Shown: piece after piece, positions 1 to 8,596 of the stretch
How the letters are laid out: each line of letters starts with the position of its first letter
Numbering within the stretch: position 1 is the stretch's first letter
NCBI GenBank assembly: GCA_023667395.1
Contig: JAMPAC010000001.1
Coordinates: 424,726 to 485,985, forward strand
Origin: Blautia sp.
Lineage (GTDB): Bacteria > Bacillota > Clostridia > Lachnospirales > Lachnospiraceae
DNA: 61,260 nucleotides
Direction of reading: 5' to 3'
Notes under the pieces: model-generated
The model's database searches: none
The model's input: only the letters and a program-made list of their open reading frames with translations
Told to the model about the DNA's origin: nothing
Position numbers and translations under genes: made by a program

Positions 1-81
1 ACACTGACATCTTTCTGGATGAAGAGGGAAAAGGCAGGCGGCTGAATAGTTACCATATTTTTGAAATTTTCAAAAAAGTGC

Positions 82-110
82 TTGCATTTTCCCCGAATAT
101 GTATTATTAT
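82..110 (+). promoter_or_regulatory. sigma-A promoter of tRNA-Glu
   Basis: TTGCAT (82-87) and TATTAT (105-110) are separated by 17 bp, and the tRNA begins 32 bp downstream of the -10. An A-rich stretch just upstream (65-79) may act as an UP element. It also matches the CodY box at 13 of 15 positions. Confidence 0.7.
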
Positions 111-141
111 TAGCAAGTACTGCTGATGCGGTACTTGTGAA

Positions 142-213
142 GGCTGATTGGTCAAGCGGTTAAGACGCCGCCCTCTCACGGCGGAAACAGGGGTTCGATT
201 CCCCTATCAGCTG
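142..213 (+). tRNA. tRNA-Glu (CUC)
   Basis: The 72-nt cloverleaf has acceptor arms GGCTGAT and ATCAGCT (first pair G-U), D-loop text GGTCAAGCGGTTAAGAC, and anticodon stem CCGCC/GGCGG enclosing loop CUCUCAC, so the anticodon is CUC. The T-arm is AGGGG-TTCGATT-CCCCT. The overall pattern is typical of bacterial tRNA-Glu. CCA is not encoded. Confidence 0.93.
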
Positions 214-251
214 TTCTATTCAAATGAATAGCCCAACCCTGAAAAGTTCTT

Positions 252-286
252 GGAAGCCATTCACAATGGTTTCCAGGGATTTTTTT
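252..286 (+). terminator. intrinsic terminator after tRNA-Glu
   Basis: GGAAGCCATT (253-262 region) pairs with AATGGTTTCC (one G-U pair) around a 3-nt loop, followed by a run of seven T at 280-286. It isolates the tRNA from the symporter gene downstream. Confidence 0.8.
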
Positions 287-359
287 GTGGGATCAATGCG
301 GTCTGCGGCTGGAATTGGATAGAATGAAGAATATAGGATACCGATAGGAGAAGTGGAAA

Positions 360-1295
360 ATGAAAGTATTGCAAAAGATCAGTGATCTCTTTGGCAAGTA
401 CATGGCCGTCATCGTGCTTGTAATTGCCGCGTTGGCGCTGTTTGTGCCGAAGTCGTGTCTATGGATCCAGACATCATGGGTCAATTATCTTCTGATGATC
501 GTTATGTTTGGCATGGGACTGACGCTGAAACTGGAGGATTTTAAGATTGTCATTACCAGACCCAAGGATATCATCGTGGGCTGCATCGCGCAGTTTACCA
601 TCATGCCCCTGCTGGCCTTTGCCCTGGGGAAGGTATTCGGGCTGGAGGCGGGTCTGCTGGCTGGCCTTGTGCTGGTGGGAACCTGCCCGGGAGGCACGTC
701 CAGCAACGTCATGACATACCTCAGCAAGGGGGATGTGGCGCTGTCCGTGGGCATGACCAGCGTAAATACGCTTCTTGCGCCGCTGCTGACACCTGCCATC
801 ACATACCTGCTTTTGAGGACGACCATCACAGTGGACATCATGAGTATGTTCCTGTCCATCATCAAGGTGGTGATCATCCCCATAGCGCTTGGCTTTATCA
901 TCAACAAATTCTGGGGTAAACATACGCAGAAAGCCACCAACGTGCTTCCCATGATATCCGTTATCGCCATCACCATGATCGTTGCGGCGGTGGTATCCCA
1001 TAACGCGGAGAAGATCCTGTCCACGGGAGCCATTGTCTTTGTGATCGTGATCCTGCATAATCTCCTGGGCTATGCCTGCGGCTATGGCGTGGGGATGCTG
1101 ATGAAAGCGCCCCTGTCCAAGAGGAAGGCAATGTCCATAGAGGTGGGCATGCAGAATTCCGGACTGGCGACTTCCCTGGCGGGGACGGCATTCCCGGATC
1201 TGGCCATGGCTACGGTGCCGGGCGCTATTTTCTCGGTATGGCATAATATTTCGGGCGCCATTCTGGCGAATGTGTTCAACCGGATAAAGGAGTAA
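360..1295 (+). CDS. bile acid:sodium symporter family (BASS) transporter
   Basis: This 311-aa polytopic membrane protein has about nine to ten hydrophobic helices. The motif CPGGTSSNVMTYLSKGDVAL (residues ~117-136) and the C-terminal EVGMQNSGLA...FP stretch are hallmarks of the BASS/SBF fold, in which broken helices cross over to form the Na+ and substrate site. The family moves organic anions (bile acids, pantoate, keto acids) with sodium; the substrate cannot be read from sequence. The ATG is preceded by AGGAG at 346-350 with 9 nt spacing. The gene stands alone between a terminator and the topA promoter. I found no clear promoter or terminator of its own. Confidence 0.88.
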   Translation: MKVLQKISDLFGKYMAVIVLVIAALALFVPKSCLWIQTSWVNYLLMIVMFGMGLTLKLEDFKIVITRPKDIIVGCIAQFTIMPLLAFALGKVFGLEAGLLAGLVLVGTCPGGTSSNVMTYLSKGDVALSVGMTSVNTLLAPLLTPAITYLLLRTTITVDIMSMFLSIIKVVIIPIALGFIINKFWGKHTQKATNVLPMISVIAITMIVAAVVSHNAEKILSTGAIVFVIVILHNLLGYACGYGVGMLMKAPLSKRKAMSIEVGMQNSGLATSLAGTAFPDLAMATVPGAIFSVWHNISGAILANVFNRIKE

Positions 1296-1347
1296 CAGGA
1301 AAATATATTTGATATAAAAACGGAACAATAAAAATAAAATAAAAAAC

Positions 1348-1376
1348 TTGCACACTTTAATTTTTTGGTGTATAGT
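1348..1376 (+). promoter_or_regulatory. sigma-A promoter of topA
   Basis: TTGCAC (1348-1353), a 17-bp spacer and TATAGT (1371-1376) lie about 103 bp before the topA start. They give a leader of roughly 97 nt that contains a run of nine G. Confidence 0.75.
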
Positions 1377-1404
1377 GGTTCACGATTACGATGTGCGCGG
1401 GTGC

Positions 1405-1413
1405 GGGGGGGGG
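1405..1413 (+). repeat. homopolymeric G9 tract in the topA leader
   Basis: Nine consecutive G lie in the untranslated leader about 25 nt after the predicted transcription start and about 66 nt before the ATG. Such tracts can slip in length. Its position outside the coding frame means any effect would be on transcription or mRNA structure. Confidence 0.6.
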
Positions 1414-1479
1414 CATTTCATTCGGGCACTATATTTTAATAGAAGAAACAGAAATTGACAGAAAAGGGGTTTTTTTCCA

Positions 1480-3534
1480 ATGGCAAAGTATCTGGTAATC
1501 GTGGAGTCACCTGCTAAAGTGAAGACCATCAAGAAATTTTTGGGATCGAACTACGAAGTGGCCGCAAGCAACGGCCATGTGCGCGACCTGCCTAAGAGTA
1601 CGCTGGGGATCGACGTGGAACATGATTACGAGCCGAAATATATCACCATCAGGGGAAAGGGGGATATCCTGGCGAATCTGCGGAAAGAGGTAAAGAAGGC
1701 GGAAAAGATCTATCTGGCAACCGACCCTGACCGTGAGGGCGAGGCCATCTCATGGCACCTGCTTTTCGCGCTGAAACTGGAAGACAAGAAAGTATACAGG
1801 ATCACCTTTAACGAGATCACCAAAAACGCGGTAAAGGAATCCCTGAAAAACGCCAGGGAGATCGATATGAACCTGGTGGACGCCCAACAGGCGCGCCGGG
1901 TCCTGGATCGTATGGTGGGGTACCGCATCTCCCCCCTGCTCTGGACCAAGATCAAACGAGGCCTGAGTGCGGGACGGGTTCAGTCCGTGGCGCTGCGTAT
2001 CATCTGTGACAGGGAGGACGAGATCAACGCTTTTATCCCGGAAGAATACTGGTCGCTGGATGTGAACCTGAACATAGAGGGGGAGAAAAAGCCCCTCACG
2101 GCGAAATATTACGGCACTGCGGCAGGAAAGCAGGCCATTACCTCCGAAAAACAGGCCCGGGAGATTATGGAGTCCCTGAAAGGCGCGGACTTTGTGGTCA
2201 GCGAGGTAAAGAAGGGGGAGCGGGTCAAAAAGGCGCCCCTGCCCTTTACCACTTCGACACTCCAGCAGGAGGCCAGCAAGACGCTGAATTTCTCCACCCA
2301 GAAGACCATGCGCTTGGCACAGCAGCTGTATGAGGGCGTGGATATCAAGGGCGAGGGCACGGTGGGTCTGATCACTTACCTTCGTACCGATTCCACCAGG
2401 GTGTCTGAAGAGGCGGAGGCCATGGCAAGGGAATTCATCAGCGCAAAATACGGCGCCGGGTACCAGGCAGCGGCTGTGGCGGGGAAGAAAGGCGGCCAGA
2501 AGATCCAGGACGCCCACGAGGCGATCCGTCCCACGGATATCAACAGGATCCCCCTGGAGATCAAGGATCAGCTGCCCCGGGATCTGTTCCGGCTGTACCA
2601 GCTGATCTGGAAACGATTCACGGCAAGCCGTATGAGCGGCGCCAGGTACGAGACTACCACGGTGCGGATCCAGGCCGGGGAACATATTTTTACCGTGGCG
2701 GCGTCCAGGCTTCTGTTTGACGGTTTTATGAGCGTGTATGTGTCCGACGAGGATAAGGAGGAGGAGAATACCCTGTCCGGCGAACTGAACACTGACAGCA
2801 GGCTTTCCTTTGCTTCTTTCGATCCCAGACAGCATTTCACGCAGCCTCCGGCCCATTATACGGAGGCATCCCTGGTCAGGGCGCTGGAGGAACTGGGAAT
2901 CGGGCGTCCCAGCACCTACGCCCCCACCATTACCACAATCCTGGGGCGCAGATATGTGACCAGGGAAAACAAGAATCTCTATGTGACGGAACTGGGCGAA
3001 GTGGTCAACAACATGATGAAAGAAGCTTTCCCCACCATTGTGGACGTGAATTTCACGGCCAACATGGAAGCGCTGCTGGACGGCGTGGAGGAGGGCAGCG
3101 TCAAATGGAAGACCATCGTGTCCAATTTCTATCCTGATCTGGATGAGGCGGTGAAGCAGGCGGAAAAGGAACTGTCCGAGGTAAAGATCGAGGATGAGGT
3201 CAGTGAGGAGGTCTGCGAATTGTGCGGCAGGAACATGGTCATCAAATACGGTCCCCACGGACGTTTCCTGGCCTGTCCCGGATTCCCGGAATGCCGCAAC
3301 ACGAAGCCCTATTTCGAGAAGATCGGCGTGATGTGCCCCAGATGCGGTAAGGATATCGTGCTGAAGAAGACCAAAAAGGGAAGAAAATATTACGGATGCA
3401 TCGATAATCCCGACTGCGACTATATGGTATGGCAGAAGCCTTCGGGGGAGAAATGTCCCGACTGCGGGGAGATGCTTCTGGAAAAGGGCAGCCGACTTGT
3501 GTGTCCCAACGAGAAATGCGGTTATAAAAGATGA
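1480..3534 (+). CDS. topA: DNA topoisomerase I
   Basis: This 684-aa type IA topoisomerase relaxes negative supercoils through a transient 5'-phosphotyrosine. The Toprim domain fills the first ~115 residues, opening with YLVIVESPAKVKTI and carrying the acidic DPDREGE motif at 82-88. The catalytic tyrosine is Y300 in TYLRTDSTR. Three four-cysteine zinc ribbons close the protein from C579 (CELC...C; CPRC...C; CPDC...C), the usual arrangement in Firmicutes TopA. The ATG at 1480 follows AGGGG with 10 nt spacing. Only a short gap with no terminator separates it from codY, so some read-through into codY is likely. Confidence 0.97.
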   Translation: MAKYLVIVESPAKVKTIKKFLGSNYEVAASNGHVRDLPKSTLGIDVEHDYEPKYITIRGKGDILANLRKEVKKAEKIYLATDPDREGEAISWHLLFALKLEDKKVYRITFNEITKNAVKESLKNAREIDMNLVDAQQARRVLDRMVGYRISPLLWTKIKRGLSAGRVQSVALRIICDREDEINAFIPEEYWSLDVNLNIEGEKKPLTAKYYGTAAGKQAITSEKQAREIMESLKGADFVVSEVKKGERVKKAPLPFTTSTLQQEASKTLNFSTQKTMRLAQQLYEGVDIKGEGTVGLITYLRTDSTRVSEEAEAMAREFISAKYGAGYQAAAVAGKKGGQKIQDAHEAIRPTDINRIPLEIKDQLPRDLFRLYQLIWKRFTASRMSGARYETTTVRIQAGEHIFTVAASRLLFDGFMSVYVSDEDKEEENTLSGELNTDSRLSFASFDPRQHFTQPPAHYTEASLVRALEELGIGRPSTYAPTITTILGRRYVTRENKNLYVTELGEVVNNMMKEAFPTIVDVNFTANMEALLDGVEEGSVKWKTIVSNFYPDLDEAVKQAEKELSEVKIEDEVSEEVCELCGRNMVIKYGPHGRFLACPGFPECRNTKPYFEKIGVMCPRCGKDIVLKKTKKGRKYYGCIDNPDCDYMVWQKPSGEKCPDCGEMLLEKGSRLVCPNEKCGYKR

Positions 3535-3544
3535 CTTTTGTCAG

Positions 3545-3620
3545 AATTTTCAAAAAAATACTCAAAATAAAATAAAATTGCCGCAAATAAGTTGTAATTT
3601 TCCGAAGATTGTGCTACAAT
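3545..3620 (+). promoter_or_regulatory. codY promoter with two CodY-box-like sites
   Basis: The promoter is TTGTAA (3592-3597), 17 bp, TACAAT (3615-3620). The 15-mer AATTTTCCGAAGATT at 3596-3610 matches the CodY consensus AATTTTCWGAAAATT at 13 of 15 positions and starts inside the -35. A second 13/15 match, AATTTTCAAAAAAAT, lies at 3545-3559. Placement over the promoter spacer suggests negative autoregulation; that is inference. Confidence 0.65.
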
Positions 3621-3661
3621 GGACAGGTAGTGGGGGGTGTGGCGTAAACGGAGGAATGCGT

Positions 3662-4450
3662 ATGAGCAGTGTACAGCTTTTGGATAAAACCCGCAAGATT
3701 GGGAAATTGTTGCACAACAATAACTCCAGCAAGGTTGTGTTCAATGATATCTGCAGGGTGATGCGGGAGATCCTGAATTCCAACGTGCTGGTGATCAGCC
3801 GGAAAGGCAAGGTTCTGGGCGTTGGCAAGGCGGAAGGCGTTGAACCGATACAGGAACTGATCGACGACACGGTTGGCGGTTTTATTGATTCCATGCTGAA
3901 CGAGAGGATTCTCGGCATCCTTTCCACCAAGGAGAATGTGAACCTGAAGACACTGGGCTTTGAGGAACAGGATATCGGCAGGTTCCAGGCCATCATCACA
4001 CCCATTGAGATCGCCGGGGAGCGGCTGGGCACGCTGTTCATCTATAAATGCGAACAACAGTATGATATTGACGATATCATATTATGCGAATATGGGACCA
4101 CGGTGGTGGGATTGGAGATGTTGCGGGCGGTGAACGAGGAGAGCGCGGAGGAGAACCGCAAGATCGCGGTGGTGAAATCCGCCATAAGCACGCTGTCTTT
4201 CTCCGAGATGGAGGCCATTACCCATATTTTTGACGAACTGAACGGCATGGAGGGAATCCTGGTGGCCAGCAAGATCGCTGACCGGGTGGGGATCACCCGC
4301 TCCGTCATTGTCAATGCGCTGCGCAAGTTCGAGAGCGCGGGGGTGATAGAGTCGCGGTCGTCGGGGATGAAGGGTACATATATCAAGGTGCTGAACGATG
4401 TGGTCTTTGATGAGATCAGGGAGTTGAAACAACAGAATCAGCGACACTAG
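3662..4450 (+). CDS. codY: GTP- and branched-chain amino acid-sensing pleiotropic repressor CodY
   Basis: This 262-aa global regulator has an N-terminal GAF sensor domain (about 1-155), a linker helix and a C-terminal winged helix-turn-helix. The recognition region ASKIADRVGITRSVIVNALR (from about residue 198) is nearly identical to that of B. subtilis CodY. Of two in-frame ATGs, 3662 is preferred because GGAGG at 3650-3654 sits 7 nt upstream; 3656 would leave 1 nt. It precedes flgB as in B. subtilis, where CodY represses motility genes in rich medium. It has its own promoter and terminator. Confidence 0.96.
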   Translation: MSSVQLLDKTRKIGKLLHNNNSSKVVFNDICRVMREILNSNVLVISRKGKVLGVGKAEGVEPIQELIDDTVGGFIDSMLNERILGILSTKENVNLKTLGFEEQDIGRFQAIITPIEIAGERLGTLFIYKCEQQYDIDDIILCEYGTTVVGLEMLRAVNEESAEENRKIAVVKSAISTLSFSEMEAITHIFDELNGMEGILVASKIADRVGITRSVIVNALRKFESAGVIESRSSGMKGTYIKVLNDVVFDEIRELKQQNQRH

Positions 4451-4506
4451 GATACAAACGGAAAAAAGGGTGCACAAAAGGATTTGGGCATGGAAAGCAG
4501 GAAAAT

Positions 4507-4550
4507 AAAGGGATTTATTGTGGGGGCAATAAGTCTCTTTTTAATTTTTT
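4507..4550 (+). terminator. intrinsic terminator of codY
   Basis: AAAGGGATTTATTG (4507-4520) pairs along 14 bp (two G-U) with CAATAAGTCTCTTT (4527-4540) around the loop TGGGGG, followed by TTAATTTTTT. It separates codY from the flagellar operon. Confidence 0.88.
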
Positions 4551-4571
4551 AATAAAAAAACACAAAATTTA

Positions 4572-4599
4572 TTGTTTTTTTGCTGAAATTCACTATAAT
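4572..4599 (+). promoter_or_regulatory. sigma-A promoter of the flagellar operon
   Basis: TTGTTT (4572-4577) and TATAAT (4594-4599) have a 16-bp spacer and lie 59 bp before flgB. No sigma-28-type element is seen here. This is the only clear promoter before flgB, so it probably drives the ~36-kb operon. Confidence 0.7.
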
Positions 4600-4658
4600 A
4601 GAATAGAGTGGGTGTGTAAGATATCTTTTATTTGTGTGAAAAGAAAGGGGAATCGTTT

Positions 4659-5048
4659 ATGTTTCAGACAAATGTGTTCGACTATGTCAGGGTCCTCGAC
4701 AAGGCGGCCGATGCAAGCTGGCTCCGCAACGAGGCAATCTCCAATAACATTGCTAATGTGGATACTCCCGGTTACAAGAGACAGGATGTGGCGTTTGAAG
4801 CCGTGTTGAAGTCTGCCCTGGGATACAGCAGATATGAGACAACCGATGCGAAAGTGGCGTCCATCAGGTCTAATCGTCTTGCGCCCAGGGTCTATACAGA
4901 TTATGCCAATTACTCTTATCGTCTTGACGGGAACAACGTGGATATAGATAATGAGAATGTGATGCTGGCGGAGAACCAGTTGAAATACCAGGGGCTGATC
5001 AGCAGCATCAACCAGGAATTTGCAAATCTTCAGGCAGTGATGAAATAA
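4659..5048 (+). CDS. flgB: flagellar basal-body rod protein FlgB
   Basis: This 129-aa proximal rod subunit is secreted through the flagellar export gate. The N-terminal rod motif NEAISNNIANVDTPGYKRQD, with the typical NIAN-DTPGYKR core, and the C-terminal amphipathic helix are both present. The ATG at 4659 follows AAAGGGG at 4644-4650 with 8 nt spacing; a longer frame would start at TTG 4632 without support. It is the first gene of the operon, 17 bp before flgC. Confidence 0.95.
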   Translation: MFQTNVFDYVRVLDKAADASWLRNEAISNNIANVDTPGYKRQDVAFEAVLKSALGYSRYETTDAKVASIRSNRLAPRVYTDYANYSYRLDGNNVDIDNENVMLAENQLKYQGLISSINQEFANLQAVMK

Positions 5049-5065
5049 ACAGGGGGTAAAAGAAC

Positions 5066-5515
5066 ATGAGTATGTTTGATGCTTTTAACATCAATGCATC
5101 CGGTATGACCGCGCAGAGATACCGTATGGACACGATTTCCGAGAATGTGGCCAACGCAAATACTACCAGGACGGCGGATGGGACGCCTTACCGCAGGAAA
5201 ATAGTGACTTTCCAGGAGAAAGGCGGGCAGACCTGCTTCAGCCAGGTGCTGGGGGAAGCCGCCTATGCCCACGGCTATACCGGAAAAGGGGTGAAGGTGA
5301 GCGGGGTGTATGAGGATTACGAAACGGAGATGACCATGGCTTACGATCCGGCTCATCCCGATGCGGATGAAAACGGATATGTGACGTATCCCAATGTCAA
5401 CATCATCACCGAGATGACCAACATGATCGACGCCACCAGGGCTTACCAGGCCAACGCCACCGCGTTCAATGCCAGCAAGTCCATGGCGCTGCAGGGTCTG
5501 GAACTGAATCAGTAA
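5066..5515 (+). CDS. flgC: flagellar basal-body rod protein FlgC
   Basis: This 149-aa proximal rod subunit has the N-terminal motif RMDTISENVANANTTRT, equivalent to the NIAN-T motif of axial proteins, and the C-terminal segment VNIITEMTNMIDATRAYQAN, which forms the partner helix. The length is normal for FlgC. AGGGGG precedes the ATG. It sits between flgB and fliE, in the order seen in most Firmicutes. Confidence 0.95.
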   Translation: MSMFDAFNINASGMTAQRYRMDTISENVANANTTRTADGTPYRRKIVTFQEKGGQTCFSQVLGEAAYAHGYTGKGVKVSGVYEDYETEMTMAYDPAHPDADENGYVTYPNVNIITEMTNMIDATRAYQANATAFNASKSMALQGLELNQ

Positions 5516-5560
5516 GATACAATATAAAGGGTAAATAAAGGTTTGTTTTAGGAGGGTATA

Positions 5561-5899
5561 ATGGACTTATCAACAATTACAGGGATATCAGGATTGACGG
5601 GGTCGGACAGGATTTCGTCTGTTTCCTCATTGACGGGGACTCTTGCCGAAGAGCGGGAGAAGACAACGGGAACGCTCTTTGAATCTTTTTTGAATACTGC
5701 CATTGATAATATCAGGACCACGAACGGTTATCTGTCAGATGCGGAAGATGAGAAACTCCGGTTCGCGATGGGCGAGACAGAGAATACCCATGACCTGATG
5801 ATCGCCATGCAGAAGGCTTCCACTGCGTTACAGTATACGGTAGCGATCCGGGATAAGCTCCTTGAGGCTTACAAAGAGATCATGCAGATGCAGATCTGA
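5561..5899 (+). CDS. fliE: flagellar hook-basal body protein FliE
   Basis: This 112-aa adapter joins the MS ring to the rod. The C-terminal half carries the family pattern ETENTHDLMIAMQKASTALQ followed by YTVAIRDKLLEAYKEIMQMQI, matching the conserved end of FliE. The N-terminal ~45 residues are Ser/Thr-rich and poorly conserved, as usual. AGGAGG lies just upstream of the ATG. Confidence 0.93.
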   Translation: MDLSTITGISGLTGSDRISSVSSLTGTLAEEREKTTGTLFESFLNTAIDNIRTTNGYLSDAEDEKLRFAMGETENTHDLMIAMQKASTALQYTVAIRDKLLEAYKEIMQMQI

Positions 5900-5937
5900 T
5901 CGATCTGATCAAAAAAAGTGACTAGGGGAGAAATGTC

Positions 5938-7542
5938 ATGGCTGACAGGCTGAAACAAATACCGGCAAAGGTATTGGAATGGTGGAATAAATTTACGACA
6001 AAGCAGAAGACGATCATCATTGCAATCGCTGCGGTTGTTATTTTTACCTTTGCCATTATCATATATGCGTTTACAAGGCCGCAGTACACACGGTTTGGTA
6101 CATACGAGGATACCAAGGTGGCTGCGGAGGTTATCGAGATCCTGCAGGATGCGGGAATCAAGTATAAGGAATCGCCGGATCTGCTGACGATCGATGTGGA
6201 GAAGAGCCAGCTGTCGGAGGCGAATTACGCGCTCGCGTCACAGGGATACCGGCCCCAGAGCCTGGATTACTCTGCATACATGAGCAGCGGGATGTCTACC
6301 ACCAATTCGGATAGGGAAAGGCAGTATGGGGTCTGGCTGCAGGCGGAACTGCAGCAGGCGTTCGGTACGCTGCAGCCCATAAGGGAAATCCTGGCGTATG
6401 TAAACCTTCCCAGGCAAGACGGCACGCTGATGGCCGACAAGGAAGAAGCCAGCGCCTATATCCAGCTGACGCTGAACGGAAGCCTGACTTCATCCCAGGC
6501 GGCGGCGATAGCGAGGTCGGCGGCGACCATGCTGGGAAACGAGACTACCGCGAATATCACGATCATGGATCAGGATGCCAACCTGCTGTTTGCGGGCGGG
6601 GACGATTACGGTACGGCGGGAGTGGCCAATTCCATGCATGAACTGCAGAACCAGGCGCAGTCCATGCTCTCCAACCAGGTCAGGAGAGTGTTTTACGGCA
6701 CGAAACAGTATGACATGGTGGAGGTTACCAGCCATCTGGTGGTGAATTTCTCTAATTATGAGGAAGCGATCAAGGAGTATTCCGCTCCTGACGGAAGGGA
6801 TCAGGGTATGCTGGCGGAGCGGCAGCAGTTCGAATCCGAGAGTACCAACGGCCTGGCAGGGGTTCCCGGCACGGATTCCAACGGCGAGGGCGGGAACCTG
6901 AATACATATGTCAATCCTGACAGCGCTTACGGTGAATCGTCCTCCACGGAGACTGCGGAGAAGTTCCTGCCCAATGAATATTCCAGGATCGGTACTTCCC
7001 TTGCGGGAAGCATCGATTATGACAGTTCGTCCATGGCCATAGCGCTGATCTCCTATCATGAGTACTATGAGGAGCAGGTGGATGCCCAGGGACTGCTGGA
7101 CGGTATCAGCTGGGAGGAATTCAAGGCGGCGCACAGTGAGGATGTCCGTCTGTCAGTGGATGATGAATTTTATGACATGGCGGCAAATGCGGCCGGTATT
7201 GACCGGGAGCGGATCACGATCATCGCATACGAGTCGCCCATGTTCTTTGATAAAGAGGGTCTGAATGTGAGGGCTACGGATGTGGTCAGCATTGTCATGA
7301 TCATCCTGATCCTGGCGTTGCTGGTGCTGGTAGTCCTGCGAAGCATGAGGTCCAGGAAGGACACGACGGAGGAGGAAGAACTTTCCGTGGAAAGTATGCT
7401 GCAGTCCAATCCCAGTGAAGTGGAAGACATCGATGTGGAGGCAAAATCCGAGACGCGCAAGATGATCGAGAAGTTTGTGGATGAAAATCCCGATGCGGCG
7501 GCAAATCTGCTGCGGAACTGGCTGAACGAGGATTGGGGCTAA
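5938..7542 (+). CDS. fliF: flagellar MS-ring protein FliF
   Basis: This 534-aa inner-membrane ring protein has a first membrane helix at about 21-42, two ring-building motifs between about 45 and 210 (including the YALASQGYRPQ and REILAYVNLP regions), a large loop, a second helix at about 449-470 and a cytoplasmic tail. The tail ends MIEKFVDENPDAAANLLRNW, the FliG-binding segment. FliF recruits FliG and houses the export gate. The next gene is fliG, 43 bp downstream. Confidence 0.95.
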   Translation: MADRLKQIPAKVLEWWNKFTTKQKTIIIAIAAVVIFTFAIIIYAFTRPQYTRFGTYEDTKVAAEVIEILQDAGIKYKESPDLLTIDVEKSQLSEANYALASQGYRPQSLDYSAYMSSGMSTTNSDRERQYGVWLQAELQQAFGTLQPIREILAYVNLPRQDGTLMADKEEASAYIQLTLNGSLTSSQAAAIARSAATMLGNETTANITIMDQDANLLFAGGDDYGTAGVANSMHELQNQAQSMLSNQVRRVFYGTKQYDMVEVTSHLVVNFSNYEEAIKEYSAPDGRDQGMLAERQQFESESTNGLAGVPGTDSNGEGGNLNTYVNPDSAYGESSSTETAEKFLPNEYSRIGTSLAGSIDYDSSSMAIALISYHEYYEEQVDAQGLLDGISWEEFKAAHSEDVRLSVDDEFYDMAANAAGIDRERITIIAYESPMFFDKEGLNVRATDVVSIVMIILILALLVLVVLRSMRSRKDTTEEEELSVESMLQSNPSEVEDIDVEAKSETRKMIEKFVDENPDAAANLLRNWLNEDWG

Positions 7543-7585
7543 GGGTGAGAAGAGTTTGTTAATTAGGAAATGAGGGATACGGTAT

Positions 7586-8596
7586 ATGGCCAAGAACGAG
7601 GGACTTAAGGGGATACAGAAAGCGGCGATTCTGCTGATCGCGCTGGGGCCGGAGCGTTCCGCCGGTATCTTCAAGCATCTGAAAGAGGAAGAGATCGAGG
7701 AACTGACTCTTGAGATAGCGAATACCAGAAGCGTGACGCCTCAGGTGAAAGAGGAAGTCATCAATGAATTTTACGAGGTATGCCTTGCCCAGCAGTATAT
7801 TGCGGAGGGCGGTATTACATATGCAAGGGATCTGCTGGAGAAAGCCCTGGGCAGCGAGAAAGCAATGGATGTGATCAGCAAGCTGACCGCGTCGCTGCAG
7901 GTGAAGCCTTTCGAGTTTGTGCGCAAGACGGATGCTTCCCAGCTGATCAACTTTATCCAGGACGAACATCCGCAGACCATCGCGCTTATCTTATCCTACC
8001 TGGCGCCTGGTCAGGCGGCGCTCATCATTTCCGCGCTGCCCCCTGACAGGCAGGCTGACGTGGCAAGACGTATCGCGGTCATGGACCGCACCAGCCCTGA
8101 TGTGATCAAGGAGGTTGAGAAAGTGCTGGAGTCCAAGCTGGCAAGTCTGGTAAATCAGGATTATACCATTATCGGCGGCGTGGACGCGGTAGTGGAGATA
8201 TTGAATACAGTGGATCGCGGTACGGAGCGTCATATCATGGAGACCCTGGAGATCGAAGAGCCGGAACTGGCGGACGAGATCAGGAAGAAGATGTTCGTGT
8301 TCGAGGATGTGCTGCTCCTGGACGACAGGGCGATACAGCGTGTGCTGCGTGACGTGGATAACAACGACCTTGGCATTGCACTGAAAGGCGCCAACGAGCA
8401 GGTACAGAACGCGATCTTCAACAACCTTTCCAAGCGTCTTGCCGTTATGATCAAGGAAGATATGGAGTTTATGGGTCCCGTCCGTATGAAGGATGTGGAG
8501 GAAGCCCAGCAGAAGATTGTAAATATCATCCGTAAATTAGAGGATTCCGGCGAAATCGTAATTTCCAGAGGCGGAGGTGACGAGATTGTTGTCTAG
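7586..8596 (+). CDS. fliG: flagellar motor switch protein FliG
   Basis: This 336-aa rotor protein sits between the MS ring and FliM. The sequence shows the armadillo-type middle (HPQTIALILSYL at ~132-143) and the C-terminal torque helix with conserved charges around DDRAIQRVLRDVDNNDLGIA, which face MotA. The length is typical (330-340 aa). Its 3' end overlaps the start region of fliH, so the two are probably translationally coupled. Confidence 0.96.
   Translation: MAKNEGLKGIQKAAILLIALGPERSAGIFKHLKEEEIEELTLEIANTRSVTPQVKEEVINEFYEVCLAQQYIAEGGITYARDLLEKALGSEKAMDVISKLTASLQVKPFEFVRKTDASQLINFIQDEHPQTIALILSYLAPGQAALIISALPPDRQADVARRIAVMDRTSPDVIKEVEKVLESKLASLVNQDYTIIGGVDAVVEILNTVDRGTERHIMETLEIEEPELADEIRKKMFVFEDVLLLDDRAIQRVLRDVDNNDLGIALKGANEQVQNAIFNNLSKRLAVMIKEDMEFMGPVRMKDVEEAQQKIVNIIRKLEDSGEIVISRGGGDEIVV

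Noticed and set aside
3-113. Open frame entering from the left edge, 36 codons to a TAG at 111-113
   Set aside because: It runs through the tRNA promoter and another frame closes at 43-45; no family is recognisable from so little sequence.
1750-3258. Long antisense open frame opposite topA (about 500 codons)
   Set aside because: It mirrors a G/C-rich, strongly conserved gene on the other strand, is His/Gln/Gly-rich with no family pattern, and has no ribosome binding site.
4572-4599. CodY box inside the flgB promoter (GCTGAAATT region)
   Set aside because: Only about 10 of 15 consensus positions match, which is not above chance in AT-rich DNA.
4451-4658. Sigma-28 promoter for the flagellar operon
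   Set aside because: No TAAA-N15-CCGATAA-like pair found; the sigma-A elements explain the start.
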